NCBI GenBank assembly: GCA_902771785.1
Contig: CACXYH010000011.1
Location: 1-43,142, forward strand
Length of the DNA: 43,142 nt
Source: an uncultured Prevotellaceae bacterium
GTDB taxonomy: Bacteria > Bacteroidota > Bacteroidia > Bacteroidales > Bacteroidaceae
Direction of reading: 5' to 3'
The translations under genes and the position numbers were made by a program. The notes beneath the pieces are model-generated. The model was given only the letters and a program-made list of their open reading frames with translations, had not been told where the DNA came from and searched no databases. Shown here in pieces: positions 34,349-42,826 of the stretch (its first letter is position 1; every line of letters starts with the position of its first letter).

Positions 34349-35248
34349 ATGAAGAAAATCAGAGCCGCCGTCGTTGGTTACGGCAACATCGGTAAGTACG
34401 CCGTGCAGGCACTTGAGGCTGCACCCGACTTCGAAATCGCTGGCATCGTGCGCCGTCAGGGTGCCGAGAACAAGCCCGCTGAACTGGCACAGTATGAGGT
34501 AGTGAAGGACATCCGCGAACTGAAAGACGTTGACGTGGCCATCCTCGCCACACCCACCCGCTCCTGCGAGGAGTATGCCAAGCAAATACTGCCACTGGGC
34601 ATCAATACCGTCGACTCGTTCGACATTCACACCAGCATTCGCGACTACCGTCGCACGCTGATGGAACTGAACAAGCAGACCAACACCGTGAGCGTCATTG
34701 CCGCTGGATGGGACCCAGGGTCCGACTCCATCGTGCGTACGCTCATGCAGAGCCTCGCCCCCAAGGGTCTTAGCTACACCAACTTCGGTCCCGGCATGTC
34801 GATGGGCCACTCTGTCTGCGTGCGCTCGAAGGCCGGCGTGAAGAACGCACTCTCCATGACGATTCCCCTCGGCGAGGGCATTCATCGCCGCATGGTCTAT
34901 GTGGAACTGGAAGAGGGTGCCAAGCTGGAAGACGTGACGGCCGCCATCAAGGCCGACCCCTACTTCGCCTCTGACGAGACGCACGTGTTCCAGGTGGAGA
35001 GCGTCGACGACGTTCGCGACATGGGCCACGGCGTGAACCTCGTGCGCAAGGGTGTCAGCGGACAGACGCAGAACCAGCGCCTCGAATTCAATATGCAAAT
35101 CAACAACCCTGCCCTCACGGGTCAGGTGCTCGTCAACGTGGCTCGCGCTTCACTGCGCCAGCAGCCCGGTTGCTACACGATGATTGAGATTCCGGTCATC
35201 GACATGCTGCCCGGCGACCGCGAGGAACTGATTGCCCACTTGGTTTAA
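34349..35248 (+). CDS. ddh: meso-Diaminopimelate dehydrogenase
   Basis: NADPH-dependent enzyme that makes meso-diaminopimelate from L-2-amino-6-oxopimelate in one step, serving lysine and peptidoglycan synthesis. 299 residues. N-terminal Rossmann motif V-V-G-Y-G-N-I-G-K, then the family marks D-S-F-D-I-H near residue 90, [10 protein letters not shown] near 121 and [11 protein letters not shown] near 149, which line the substrate site in known Ddh enzymes. Close in length to the characterised family members (~320). Monocistronic: own promoter and a terminator downstream. Confidence 0.96.
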   Translation: MKKIRAAVVGYGNIGKYAVQALEAAPDFEIAGIVRRQGAENKPAELAQYEVVKDIRELKDVDVAILATPTRSCEEYAKQILPLGINTVDSFDIHTSIRDYRRTLMELNKQTNTVSVIAAGWDPGSDSIVRTLMQSLAPKGLSYTNFGPGMSMGHSVCVRSKAGVKNALSMTIPLGEGIHRRMVYVELEEGAKLEDVTAAIKADPYFASDETHVFQVESVDDVRDMGHGVNLVRKGVSGQTQNQRLEFNMQINNPALTGQVLVNVARASLRQQPGCYTMIEIPVIDMLPGDREELIAHLV

Positions 35249-35253
35249 GACAC

Positions 35254-35315
35254 AAAAAAAGGGTCACCGCTGTGACCCAACCTTTGTTAACCTTAAATCT
35301 AATACTATGAAAAAC
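35254..35315 (-). ncRNA. Candidate small RNA, about 60 nt, minus strand
   Basis: On the minus strand a -7 box (TATCTTTG, 35329-35322) is followed by ~35 nt of AT-rich sequence containing AGTATTAGATTTAAGG and TTAACAAAGG, then a perfect hairpin, GGGTCAC-AGCG-GTGACCC (35278-35261), and seven T (35260-35254). That is a complete promoter-to-terminator unit of about 62 nt with no sensible open frame. It lies antisense to nothing, in the 278-bp gap after ddh. I believe I have seen the AGTATTAGATTTAAGG stretch repeatedly in Bacteroidetes genomes, but cannot name a family; exact ends are inferred. Confidence 0.6.
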
Positions 35316-35321
35316 ACGATG

Positions 35322-35352
35322 CAAAGATAAGGGGTTTCTGCTTAACTCACAA
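35322..35352 (-). promoter_or_regulatory. Promoter of the candidate small RNA
   Basis: TATCTTTG (35329-35322) with a CTTG 20 bp upstream at 35353-35350, one mismatch from the TTTG consensus. It lies within the hairpin that ends ddh transcription on the other strand. Confidence 0.5.
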
Positions 35353-35369
35353 GCAATTACCCCTTTTTT
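35331..35369 (+). terminator. Terminator of ddh
   Basis: GGGGT (35331-35335) pairs with ACCCC (35359-35363), with an inner GCTT/AAGC pairing, and is followed by six T (35364-35369). It stops ddh transcripts 80-120 bp after the stop codon. Confidence 0.65.
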
Positions 35370-35486
35370 AGTGTCAAACCGACGATTAATTGATTTAAAT
35401 CAACCCACTTCCTCCGTCACGAGATTTGCCATCAGGCAGCAGAGGAAGAAATAAGGCGTGTTTTCACATTTTTTCATGCGCCCTCT

Positions 35487-35517
35487 TTTGCCGTTTGCCA
35501 TTTTTATGCTAACTTTG
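35487..35517 (+). promoter_or_regulatory. Promoter of the YqiA-HAD gene (near-leaderless)
   Basis: TTTG (35487-35490), 19-bp spacer, TAACTTTG (35510-35517). The ATG at 35527 is only 9 nt past the box, so the transcript would have almost no leader. Confidence 0.75.
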
Positions 35518-35526
35518 CCAGCCAAT

Positions 35527-36522
35527 ATGGACAATCCTTACATCAAGCAGTTCCCCGACCTCTTTGTGGGGAAGAAAATACTATACGTTCACGGCTTCGG
35601 CTCCTCAGGCCAGTCAGGAACCGTTGAACGACTACGCACCGTTTTTCCTAAAGCCATCGTCATTGCTCCCGACCTGCCCATCCATCCGCAGGAGGCACTC
35701 GACCTGCTGCGCCAGACCTGCGCTGCCGAGCAGCCCGACCTCATTCTGGGCACGTCAATGGGCGGCATGTATGCCGAGCAGCTGTACGGCTTCGACCGCA
35801 TCCTGGTGAACCCCGCCTTCCAGATTGCCGACACCATGCAGAGCCATGGGCTCACGGGCAAGCAGCAGTTCTTCAGCCCCCGTCAGGACGGCGTGCAGGA
35901 GTTCTACGTTGACAAGCCGCTGGTGAAGGAATACCGTAACATGGCCGAACAGAACTTCAGCCACGTCGACGACGACGAGCAGCAGCGCGTCTTCGGCCTC
36001 TTCGGTGATGAAGACGACCTCGTCCACACCCGCACGCTCTTCGATCAACACTACCGCCAGGCTATTCCCTTCCACGGCGAGCACCGCATGAACGACCGCT
36101 CGTTCATGCACAGCATCGTGCCCGTGATGCGGTGGATTGACGACCGACAGGAAAAGCGCGAGCGCCCCATCGTATACATAGGTTTTGAAACCCTCATCGA
36201 CGGCTGGCAAAACCCCACGAGCAGCAGCCAGAAGGCTGTCAGCCGGCTCATGGAGCACTACCAGCTGCTGTTCGTGGCGCCCTCGGCCAGCTCCCAGCCT
36301 TCGCAGTATGCAGAGACCATGTCGTGGCTCATCGATAAGTTTGGCGTGCCCGCCTGGGGCCACACGCTCTTTGCCAACCAGCGCCACCTGCTGCTGGGCG
36401 ACTACCTCATAGAGCGCGGAAAGACCGAAGGTGGCATGGCCACGACGATAGAATACGGGAGCGACACCTTCAAGACCTGGGAAGACATTATCGAGTTCTT
36501 CGACCGGCTGGGAGGACAATGA
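35527..36522 (+). CDS. YqiA-like esterase fused to a degenerate HAD nucleotidase-like domain
   Basis: A 331-residue protein. Residues 1-205 are a small alpha/beta hydrolase of the YqiA/YcfP type: V-H-G-F-G-S-S-G-Q-S-G, nucleophile elbow G-T-S77-M-G-G, acidic G-D-E-D-D-L-V and H-G-E-H-R. Residues 213-331 resemble a HAD-type 5'(3')-deoxyribonucleotidase: V-Y-I-G-F-E-T-L-I-D, V-A-P-S, M-S-W-L-I-D-K-F-G, G-D-Y-L-I-E-R and the closing Y-G-S-D-T-F-K-T-W-E-D-I. But the D-x-D nucleophile motif reads G-F-E, the lysine loop is changed and the D-D is E-R, so nucleotidase activity is unlikely. The frame is open upstream to 35458; the ATG at 35527 is set by homology and by the promoter. Substrate unknown. 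Confidence 0.82.
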   Translation: MDNPYIKQFPDLFVGKKILYVHGFGSSGQSGTVERLRTVFPKAIVIAPDLPIHPQEALDLLRQTCAAEQPDLILGTSMGGMYAEQLYGFDRILVNPAFQIADTMQSHGLTGKQQFFSPRQDGVQEFYVDKPLVKEYRNMAEQNFSHVDDDEQQRVFGLFGDEDDLVHTRTLFDQHYRQAIPFHGEHRMNDRSFMHSIVPVMRWIDDRQEKRERPIVYIGFETLIDGWQNPTSSSQKAVSRLMEHYQLLFVAPSASSQPSQYAETMSWLIDKFGVPAWGHTLFANQRHLLLGDYLIERGKTEGGMATTIEYGSDTFKTWEDIIEFFDRLGGQ

Positions 36523-36570
36523 GAAGATAAGAGAGATAAGAAAGATAAGAGATAAGAGATAATAAGAGAT
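36523..36570. repeat. Short AGATAAGA simple repeat
   Basis: The whole 48-bp gap before the GH43 gene is a degenerate repeat of GATAAGA (about six copies). It contains stop codons in more than one frame. No promoter box is seen in it, so the arabinanase gene may be read from the upstream promoter. Confidence 0.7.
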
Positions 36571-39405
36571 ATGAAACGAATTACTACTTTACTAATAGCA
36601 ATGACGATGACGCTCGCCATGAGCGCTCAGGAGAATCAGGAGCTGACTACTGCCGAGGCTAAGGCACTCTACAAGAGCACCAGCAAACGGCACGTCAGCG
36701 TGCACGACCCGTCGGTGGTTTGGGAACCATCGACCAAACGCTACTACATCTTCGGCTCGCACAAGGCCGGAGCCTACACTTCCGACCTGCAGAACTGGAC
36801 GACCTCCAACCCCACGTGGAAGACGGCCACCGCAACCAACGTGGCCAACAACCGGGCCTTCGTCACCCCCGAGGTGAAGAAAATCAAGAAGGGCGGCGAG
36901 GAGGTCGACTTCATCAACTTCAACGCCATGGAATGGTCGGCCCGCACCGATGCCGGCTATAACGTCGACGGAAACATGTGGGCACCCGACGTGATCTGGA
37001 ACGAGCAGATGCAGAAGTGGTGCATGTACCTCAGCATCAACGGCGATGCCTGGCACTCGAGCATCATCCTGCTCACGGCCGACAGGGTCACCGGCCCCTA
37101 TCTCTATCAGGGACCCGTCGTGATTTGCGGCTTCCAGGACAGCGGCCACAGCTATAAGGACACCGACCTGGAACTGGTCATCGGCGAGCAGAAGTCGCTG
37201 CCCACCCGCTACAACGTAGGCGGCAACTGGGGGCGCCGCTGGCCACACACCATCGACCCGGCCGTGTTCTACGACGAGGACGGCAAGCTGTGGCTGGTCT
37301 ATGGCTCGTGGTCGGGAGGCATCTGGATGCTGGAGCTCGACGAAGAGACCGGACTGCGCGACTATAACGTCAGCTACCCCTCGACCAATGGCAACAGCGA
37401 CGGCGTCACCAGCGACCCCTACTTCGGCAAGAAGGTGGCCGGTGGCTTCTACGTCTCGGGCGAAGGCCCCTACATCGAGCACATCGGCAACTACTACTAC
37501 CTGTTCGTGTCCTACGGTTTCTTCGACTCTGTGGGCGGCTACGTCATGCGCGTGTTCCGCTCCGTCAAGCCCGACGGCCCCTATAGAGACGCTTCCGGAC
37601 GGAGCGCCATCTTCAGCAACTATGCCATGAACTACGGCAACAATGCCGACAACCGCGGCGTGAAGATCATGGGAGCCTACAGCGACTGGGGCTTCATGCA
37701 GCAGGGAGAGCTGAGCCAGGGCCACAACAGCATCATCGCCGCCCAGGACGGACGCACCTACCTGGTCTACCACACCCGCTTCAACAGCGGCAACGAAGGC
37801 CATCAGGTGCGCGTGCACCAGGTGTTCCAGACCAAGAACGGATGGCTGGTGGCCTCGCCCTTCGAGTACAACGGCGAGCAGCTCACCGACACCGACATTG
37901 CCACAAGGTCGCTCTACACCACCGACGAAATCATTGGCACTTACCAGCTGCTGAACCACAAATACGGCATGGACTACAAGAACCGCGAGGTGGTGACGCC
38001 CGTAAAGGTGACGCTCCATGCCGACGGCACCGTCAGCGGAGCCTACAGCGGCACGTGGGCCGTTGAGGAAGGCACGAGCTACCTGACCCTCAAGCTGGGC
38101 TCTACGACCTACAACGGCGTGCTGTTCCAGCAGCAGATGGACGACCAGAGCATCAAGAGCATCTCGTTCTCGGCGCTCTCTGCTGGCGGCATCAACGTGT
38201 GGGGCTACAAGATGGAGCCGAAGTACGAGCTGGCCTGGCAGCTGAACCACCAGAAGGTGCCCGTAGCCAACAACACCACAGTCAACAAGGACGTCGACCT
38301 CTACGGCATGGACCAGCACATGGACAACACGCTGTTCTCGCTGAGCAGCGACCAGCCCGACATCATCAGCCCCTACGGAAAGTATAACCCCACAGGACTC
38401 ACCGACGACACGCCCGTCACGCTGACGGTACGCGCCCAGACCAACAACTACTACTGGCAGCAGAGCTATAACGTCATCGCCGCCAAGGAGACTGCGCTCA
38501 CGGCCGACTGGCAGACTGGGCTGCTGGCTCACTACGGGTTCGACGACGACGCCCTGGCCAACACCTTCAACCGCAACGAGCAGGCCGAGCTAAAGCGCAA
38601 CAGCACCACCAAGTTGCCCACCCTCGCCGACGACGAGCCGCTGCGCACGGGCAGCTACGTCCACCTGAACGCCGGCGAGAACGGCAAGGAGAGCTTCGTG
38701 GCCGTGCCCAACCCGCTCTACGGCAAAGACCTGAGCAACGGAGCCACAATCTCGTTCTGGGTGAAGCGCACCGACGCCAACCTGTGGGATGCGCTCTTTG
38801 CGCTCGTCAATGGCGAGGCACGCCTCTACATGACCGGCAACCTCTACGTGGGTTTCAACGACAATAACGGCAAGTGGCTCGACATCAACCACCCCAACCG
38901 CGTGAAGCCCTCGAACCTGACCGTAGGCAAGTGGCACCTCGTCACCATCACCTTCGAGCAGAAGGCCACCTCGACAACGGGCGGCGTCACCTTCTACATC
39001 GACGGCACCAAGCGGTCGGGCGACAACTTCAACGGCAGCATCGACGGCACCAGCGTAAGCGCGAAGTCGGCCTTCGACTACAGCCTCCTGCTCAGCCACC
39101 TCGCTGCCTGCCCCACCCTCTGCCTGGGCAACGGCTCGTTCTGGGGCTCGCCCGACGCCAGCTTCGACGACCTGCTGATTTACGACCGCGCACTGACCAT
39201 GGCCGAGGTGGCGGCACTCAACCTGATGGAGAACCGCGTCTTCGACTTCCACTCGCTGCCCACGGGCATTGCCGAGCTGAAGACCGACGCCAGCCCGGCA
39301 AGCACTGCCGTCTACACGCTGACGGGCATCAACGTGGGCAATACCACCCAGGGGCTGCCGCGCGGCATCTACGTGGTCGGAGGAAAGAAAGTGTTTGTGA
39401 AGTAA
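36571..39405 (+). CDS. Secreted endo-1,5-alpha-L-arabinanase-like GH43 with LamG and sorting tail
   Basis: A 944-residue exported enzyme predicted to cut arabinan, a pectin side chain. Signal peptide 1-19. GH43 five-bladed propeller at ~35-450: catalytic base D46 in V-H-D-P-S-V-V, W-A-P-D-V-I-W, modulator D in T-I-D-P-A-V-F-Y-D-E-D-G-K-L-W, and acid E in S-G-E-G-P-Y-I-E, plus the G-S-W-S-G-G-I-W stretch that marks the larger arabinanases. A beta-sandwich typical of arabinanase C-terminal domains follows (~450-560), then a LamG-like domain (~640-885), and a tail (Y-T-L-T-G ... G-I-Y-V-V-G-G-K-K-V-F-V-K) like that of the glycosidase at 10837. Ends 5 bp before the next gene. GH43 certain; linkage inferred. 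Confidence 0.92.
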   Translation: MKRITTLLIAMTMTLAMSAQENQELTTAEAKALYKSTSKRHVSVHDPSVVWEPSTKRYYIFGSHKAGAYTSDLQNWTTSNPTWKTATATNVANNRAFVTPEVKKIKKGGEEVDFINFNAMEWSARTDAGYNVDGNMWAPDVIWNEQMQKWCMYLSINGDAWHSSIILLTADRVTGPYLYQGPVVICGFQDSGHSYKDTDLELVIGEQKSLPTRYNVGGNWGRRWPHTIDPAVFYDEDGKLWLVYGSWSGGIWMLELDEETGLRDYNVSYPSTNGNSDGVTSDPYFGKKVAGGFYVSGEGPYIEHIGNYYYLFVSYGFFDSVGGYVMRVFRSVKPDGPYRDASGRSAIFSNYAMNYGNNADNRGVKIMGAYSDWGFMQQGELSQGHNSIIAAQDGRTYLVYHTRFNSGNEGHQVRVHQVFQTKNGWLVASPFEYNGEQLTDTDIATRSLYTTDEIIGTYQLLNHKYGMDYKNREVVTPVKVTLHADGTVSGAYSGTWAVEEGTSYLTLKLGSTTYNGVLFQQQMDDQSIKSISFSALSAGGINVWGYKMEPKYELAWQLNHQKVPVANNTTVNKDVDLYGMDQHMDNTLFSLSSDQPDIISPYGKYNPTGLTDDTPVTLTVRAQTNNYYWQQSYNVIAAKETALTADWQTGLLAHYGFDDDALANTFNRNEQAELKRNSTTKLPTLADDEPLRTGSYVHLNAGENGKESFVAVPNPLYGKDLSNGATISFWVKRTDANLWDALFALVNGEARLYMTGNLYVGFNDNNGKWLDINHPNRVKPSNLTVGKWHLVTITFEQKATSTTGGVTFYIDGTKRSGDNFNGSIDGTSVSAKSAFDYSLLLSHLAACPTLCLGNGSFWGSPDASFDDLLIYDRALTMAEVAALNLMENRVFDFHSLPTGIAELKTDASPASTAVYTLTGINVGNTTQGLPRGIYVVGGKKVFVK

Positions 39406-39410
39406 AAGCT

Positions 39411-42400
39411 ATGGAAGAGACAACCAAGATACCACAGGAAAGGCCACGCACAGGCGAGTCGGACGAATCGGGAATGTGGAACAAGTTCTACCTGAAGGAT
39501 GTGTCGTTCGTCAACCTGATGACACGACGCATCTTCAACGTCCTGATAGTGGCCAACCCCTACGACGCCTTCATGCTGGAAGACGACGGCCGCGTCGACG
39601 AGAAGATATTCGACGAGTACATGGAGCTGGGCATGCGCTATCCGCCCACCTTCACCCAGGTCAGCACCACCGAGGAGGCCAGCGAGGTGATGCAGACCAC
39701 CGACATCGACCTGGTCATCTGCATGCCCGGCAATGCCGACAACGACGCCTTTGCCGTGGCCCGCGAGGTGAAGTCGCAGCACCCCGGCATTCCCTGCGTC
39801 GTGCTCACGCCCTTCTCCCACGGCATCACCAAGCGCATTGAAAACGAAGACATGTCGGTCTTCGACTACGTGTTCTGCTGGCTGGGCAACACCAACCTCA
39901 TCATGTCTATCATCAAGCTGCTTGAAGACAAGATGAACATCGACCACGACATCAAGGAGGCCGGCGTGCAGATGATTCTGCTCGTCGAGGACAACATCCG
40001 CTTCTACTCGTCGGTGCTGCCCAACCTCTACAACTATATCCTGGCCCAGTCGAAGCGATTCTCGACCGAGGCCCTCAACCCCCACGCCGCCGCCCAGCGC
40101 AAGCGCGGACGACCCAAGGTGGTGCTGGCCACGAACTATGAGGAGGCGATGCAAATCTACGAGAAGTACCACGAGAACACGCTCGGCGTGATTTCCGACA
40201 CCCGCTTCCCCATGAAGAGCGTACCCGGCCGACTGTCGCACGTGGAGGAGGGCGACCCCGAGGCCGGCCTGAAGCTGCTGCGCGAGATACGCCGGCGCGA
40301 CGAGTACGTGCCTCTCATCCTCGACTCCAGCGAGAGCGTCAACCGCATGAAGGCCAAGGCCGAAGGCTTCCACTTCGTCGACAAGAACTCGAAGAAGATG
40401 AACGTCGACCTGCGCACGCTCCTCGAAGAGCACATGGGCTTCGGCGACTTCGTCTTCCGCGACCCCAACACCAAGGAGGAGATAGCACGCATATCGAGCC
40501 TGAAGGAGCTGCAGGACAACATCTTCAAGATTCCCGCCGACTCGCTGGCACGCCACATACGCCGCAACCACATGAGCCGCTGGCTCTGCGCACGCGCCAT
40601 CTTCCCCGTGTCGGCCTTCCTCAAGCACGTCACCTGGCACAAGCTGCAGGACGTCGACGCCCACCGACAAATCATCTTCGATGCCATCGTGCAGTATCGG
40701 CGCATGAAGAACATCGGCGTCGTCGCTGTGTTCGACCGCCTGAAGTTCGACCGCTATGCCCACTTCGCCCGCATCGGCGAAGGCTCGCTCGGCGGAAAGG
40801 GCCGCGGCCTGGCCTTCCTCGACAACATCATCAAGCGTCACCCTGAGCTCAACGAGTATGACAACGCACAGGTGAGCATACCCAAGACCGTCGTGCTCTG
40901 CACCGACTTCTTCGACGAGTTCATGGACAAGAACAACCTGTGGACCGTCGCACTGAGCGATGCCGACGACGAGACCATTCTGGAGCACTTCCTCAAGGCA
41001 CAGCTGCCCGACGCCCTGATAGCCGACTTCTTCACCTTCTTCGATGCCGTGAAGAGCCCCATCGCCGTGCGTTCCAGCTCGCTGCTCGAGGACTCCCACT
41101 ACCAGCCCTTCGCCGGCATCTACGCCACCTACATGATTCCCTATCTCGACGACAAGTACGAGATGCTGCGCATGCTGGCTTCGGCCATCAAGAGCGTCTA
41201 CGCCTCGGTCTACTACCGCGACTCGAAGGCCTACATGACCGCCACGCAGAACGTCATCGACCAGGAGAAGATGGCCGTCATCCTGCAGGAGGTGGTTGGC
41301 AAGCAGTACAACGACCTCTACTACCCCACCTTCTCGGGCGTGCTGCGCTCGCTCAACTACTACCCCATCGGCGATGAGACCGCCGAGGAGGGCATCGCAT
41401 CGCTGGCACTCGGACTGGGCAAGTATATCGTCGACGGCGGACAGACGCTGCGCGTTTCGCCCTACCACCCCCACCAGGTGCTGCAGACCAGCGAGATGGA
41501 GACGGCACTGCGCGACACCCAGACACGCTTCTATGCGCTCGACATGAGCCACACCGGCGACGACTTCAAGGTGGACGACGGCTTCAATATAAAGAAGGTA
41601 CGCGTGAAGCAAGCCGACCAGGACGGCGCACTCACCTACATCGCCTCCACCTACGACCCCATGGACCAGGTCATACGCGACGGCATCTACGAGGGCGGAC
41701 GCAAGATCATTTCCTTCTGCGGCGTGCTGCAGCAGGGCGTCTTCCCACTGCCGGAGCTGCTGCAGATGGCACAGAAGCTGGGCGCCGACGAGATGAAGCG
41801 ACCCGTGGAGATTGAGTTTGCCTGCAACCTGAACGACGACCGCACCGGCGAACTATACCTGCTGCAGATACGACCCATCGTCGACTCGAAGCAGGTGCTC
41901 GACGAAGACCTGCAGAAAATTCCCGACGAGCAGTGCCTGCTGCGCTCCCACAACTCGCTGGGACACGGCATCTCCGAAGACGTGGTCGACGTGGTCTACG
42001 TGAAGACCGACGAAAACTTCACCGCCGCCAACAACCCCGCCATTGCCTCAGAGATAGAAAGCATCAACCGCAAGTTCCTCGACGGCAAGTATGCCGCCGA
42101 CGGACGGGGAACCAACTACGTGCTCATAGGCCCTGGGCGATGGGGCTCCAGCGACTACTGGCTGGGCATTCCCGTGAAGTGGCCACACATCTCGGCAGCA
42201 CGCGTCATCGTAGAGTCAGGACTGAAGAACTACCACGTAGACCCCTCGCAGGGCACCCACTTCTTCCAGAACCTCACCTCCTTCGGCGTGGGCTACTTCA
42301 CCATCAACACCTACACCGGCGACGGCATCTTCCAGAAAGACCTGCTCGACGCCATGCCCGCCGTCGACGAGACCGACCACGTGCGCCACGTGCGCTTCGA

Positions 42401-42467
42401 GCGGCCGCTGAAGATCATGATGGACGGAAAGAAGCAAACCGGCGTGGTACTCCTGCCCGAAAACTAA
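39411..42467 (+). CDS. Two-receiver / PPDK-N ATP-grasp protein (PEP-synthase-like)
   Basis: A 1018-residue cytoplasmic protein. Residues ~42-170 fold like a response-regulator receiver but lack the acceptor Asp (position near 104-105 reads C-M). Residues ~185-330 are a second, intact receiver: acidic E193-D194, acceptor D263, S306/S307 and K325. From ~455 there is a pyruvate-phosphate-dikinase N-terminal ATP-grasp domain with L-G-G-K-G-R-G, V-R-S-S-S-L-L-E-D-S and L-Q-I-R-P. The phosphohistidine swivel domain and PEP/pyruvate TIM barrel of true PEP synthase are not seen; an unknown C-terminal ~150 residues follow. Homologues are often named PEP synthase, which this layout does not support. 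ATG at 39411 is chosen because upstream frame overlaps GH43. Likely a phosphorylation-controlled phosphotransferase; target unknown. Confidence 0.85.
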   Translation: MEETTKIPQERPRTGESDESGMWNKFYLKDVSFVNLMTRRIFNVLIVANPYDAFMLEDDGRVDEKIFDEYMELGMRYPPTFTQVSTTEEASEVMQTTDIDLVICMPGNADNDAFAVAREVKSQHPGIPCVVLTPFSHGITKRIENEDMSVFDYVFCWLGNTNLIMSIIKLLEDKMNIDHDIKEAGVQMILLVEDNIRFYSSVLPNLYNYILAQSKRFSTEALNPHAAAQRKRGRPKVVLATNYEEAMQIYEKYHENTLGVISDTRFPMKSVPGRLSHVEEGDPEAGLKLLREIRRRDEYVPLILDSSESVNRMKAKAEGFHFVDKNSKKMNVDLRTLLEEHMGFGDFVFRDPNTKEEIARISSLKELQDNIFKIPADSLARHIRRNHMSRWLCARAIFPVSAFLKHVTWHKLQDVDAHRQIIFDAIVQYRRMKNIGVVAVFDRLKFDRYAHFARIGEGSLGGKGRGLAFLDNIIKRHPELNEYDNAQVSIPKTVVLCTDFFDEFMDKNNLWTVALSDADDETILEHFLKAQLPDALIADFFTFFDAVKSPIAVRSSSLLEDSHYQPFAGIYATYMIPYLDDKYEMLRMLASAIKSVYASVYYRDSKAYMTATQNVIDQEKMAVILQEVVGKQYNDLYYPTFSGVLRSLNYYPIGDETAEEGIASLALGLGKYIVDGGQTLRVSPYHPHQVLQTSEMETALRDTQTRFYALDMSHTGDDFKVDDGFNIKKVRVKQADQDGALTYIASTYDPMDQVIRDGIYEGGRKIISFCGVLQQGVFPLPELLQMAQKLGADEMKRPVEIEFACNLNDDRTGELYLLQIRPIVDSKQVLDEDLQKIPDEQCLLRSHNSLGHGISEDVVDVVYVKTDENFTAANNPAIASEIESINRKFLDGKYAADGRGTNYVLIGPGRWGSSDYWLGIPVKWPHISAARVIVESGLKNYHVDPSQGTHFFQNLTSFGVGYFTINTYTGDGIFQKDLLDAMPAVDETDHVRHVRFERPLKIMMDGKKQTGVVLLPEN

Positions 42468-42508
42468 GACGCCCCGCGAACAGATTATTTGCTTCACAGC
42501 TACAGGTC

Positions 42509-42621
42509 GGTTCATCGCGCCTTTGAGGGAGGTTCAGCGCGCTTTTGAGGGAATTCAGCGCGCCTCTGAGTTGGTTCAGCGCGCCTTTGAGGGAGGACAG
42601 CGCGCCTTTGGGGGACGTCAG
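42509..42621. repeat. Intergenic tandem array 3, 21/22-bp period
   Basis: Units of the form GGTTCAGCGCGCCTTTGAGG recur with TTCA at 42511, 42533, 42554, 42575 and degenerate copies at ~42596 and 42617: spacing 22, then 21. It starts about 40 bp after the preceding stop codon. Read on the minus strand the units give seven-residue repeats (G-A-L-N-S-L-K type), but I do not think they are translated. Confidence 0.8.
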
Positions 42622-42670
42622 TAGTGCTGATTGATGCGACAAAGGTACTGTTTTCTGGAAGTTCATTTTC

Positions 42671-42767
42671 CGTGAACTGCCGTCAACTGCCGTCAACTGC
42701 TGTGAACTGCTGCGAACTGCCGTCAACTGTCTTATATTATACATACAGATACATACAGATACAGATA
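42671..42767. repeat. 10-bp tandem repeats (two types)
   Basis: Six copies of a 10-bp unit CGTSAACTGC-like lie in perfect register from 42671 to 42730. Directly after, ACATACAGAT repeats twice and a half (42741-42767), again at 10 bp. Nothing coding is seen; both repeats are phased to one DNA helical turn. Confidence 0.8.
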
Positions 42768-42786
42768 ATATTATATAAAATAGTCG

Positions 42787-42826
42787 TGCGTACATGCGTG
42801 TGCGCATGTACGCAGGAGTGTTTTTT
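42787..42826 (+). terminator. Strong hairpin with T run
   Basis: TGCGTACATGCG (42787-42798) pairs perfectly with 42803-42814 across a 4-nt loop, followed after 6 nt by TTTTTT. It would end transcripts from the REC-PPDK gene, some 320 bp upstream, after the repeats. Confidence 0.65.

Noticed and set aside
34349-34361. Other start codons for ddh
   Set aside because: The ATG at 34349 directly precedes the Rossmann motif at the expected distance; no better start exists.
35308-35331. Seven-codon leader-like frame (ATG AAA AAC ...) after ddh
   Set aside because: It lies within the minus-strand RNA candidate region, has no gene placed for attenuation on the plus strand and no ribosome-binding context.
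39411-42467. Full phosphoenolpyruvate synthase
   Set aside because: No swivel histidine domain and no PEP/pyruvate barrel are visible; receivers occupy the N-terminus.
42415-42807. Minus-strand 130-codon frame with seven-residue repeats over array 3
   Set aside because: The heptads come from the 21-bp DNA period; spacing is 22 in one unit, and the frame crosses the 10-bp repeats and the end of the neighbouring gene, with no start signal that fits.
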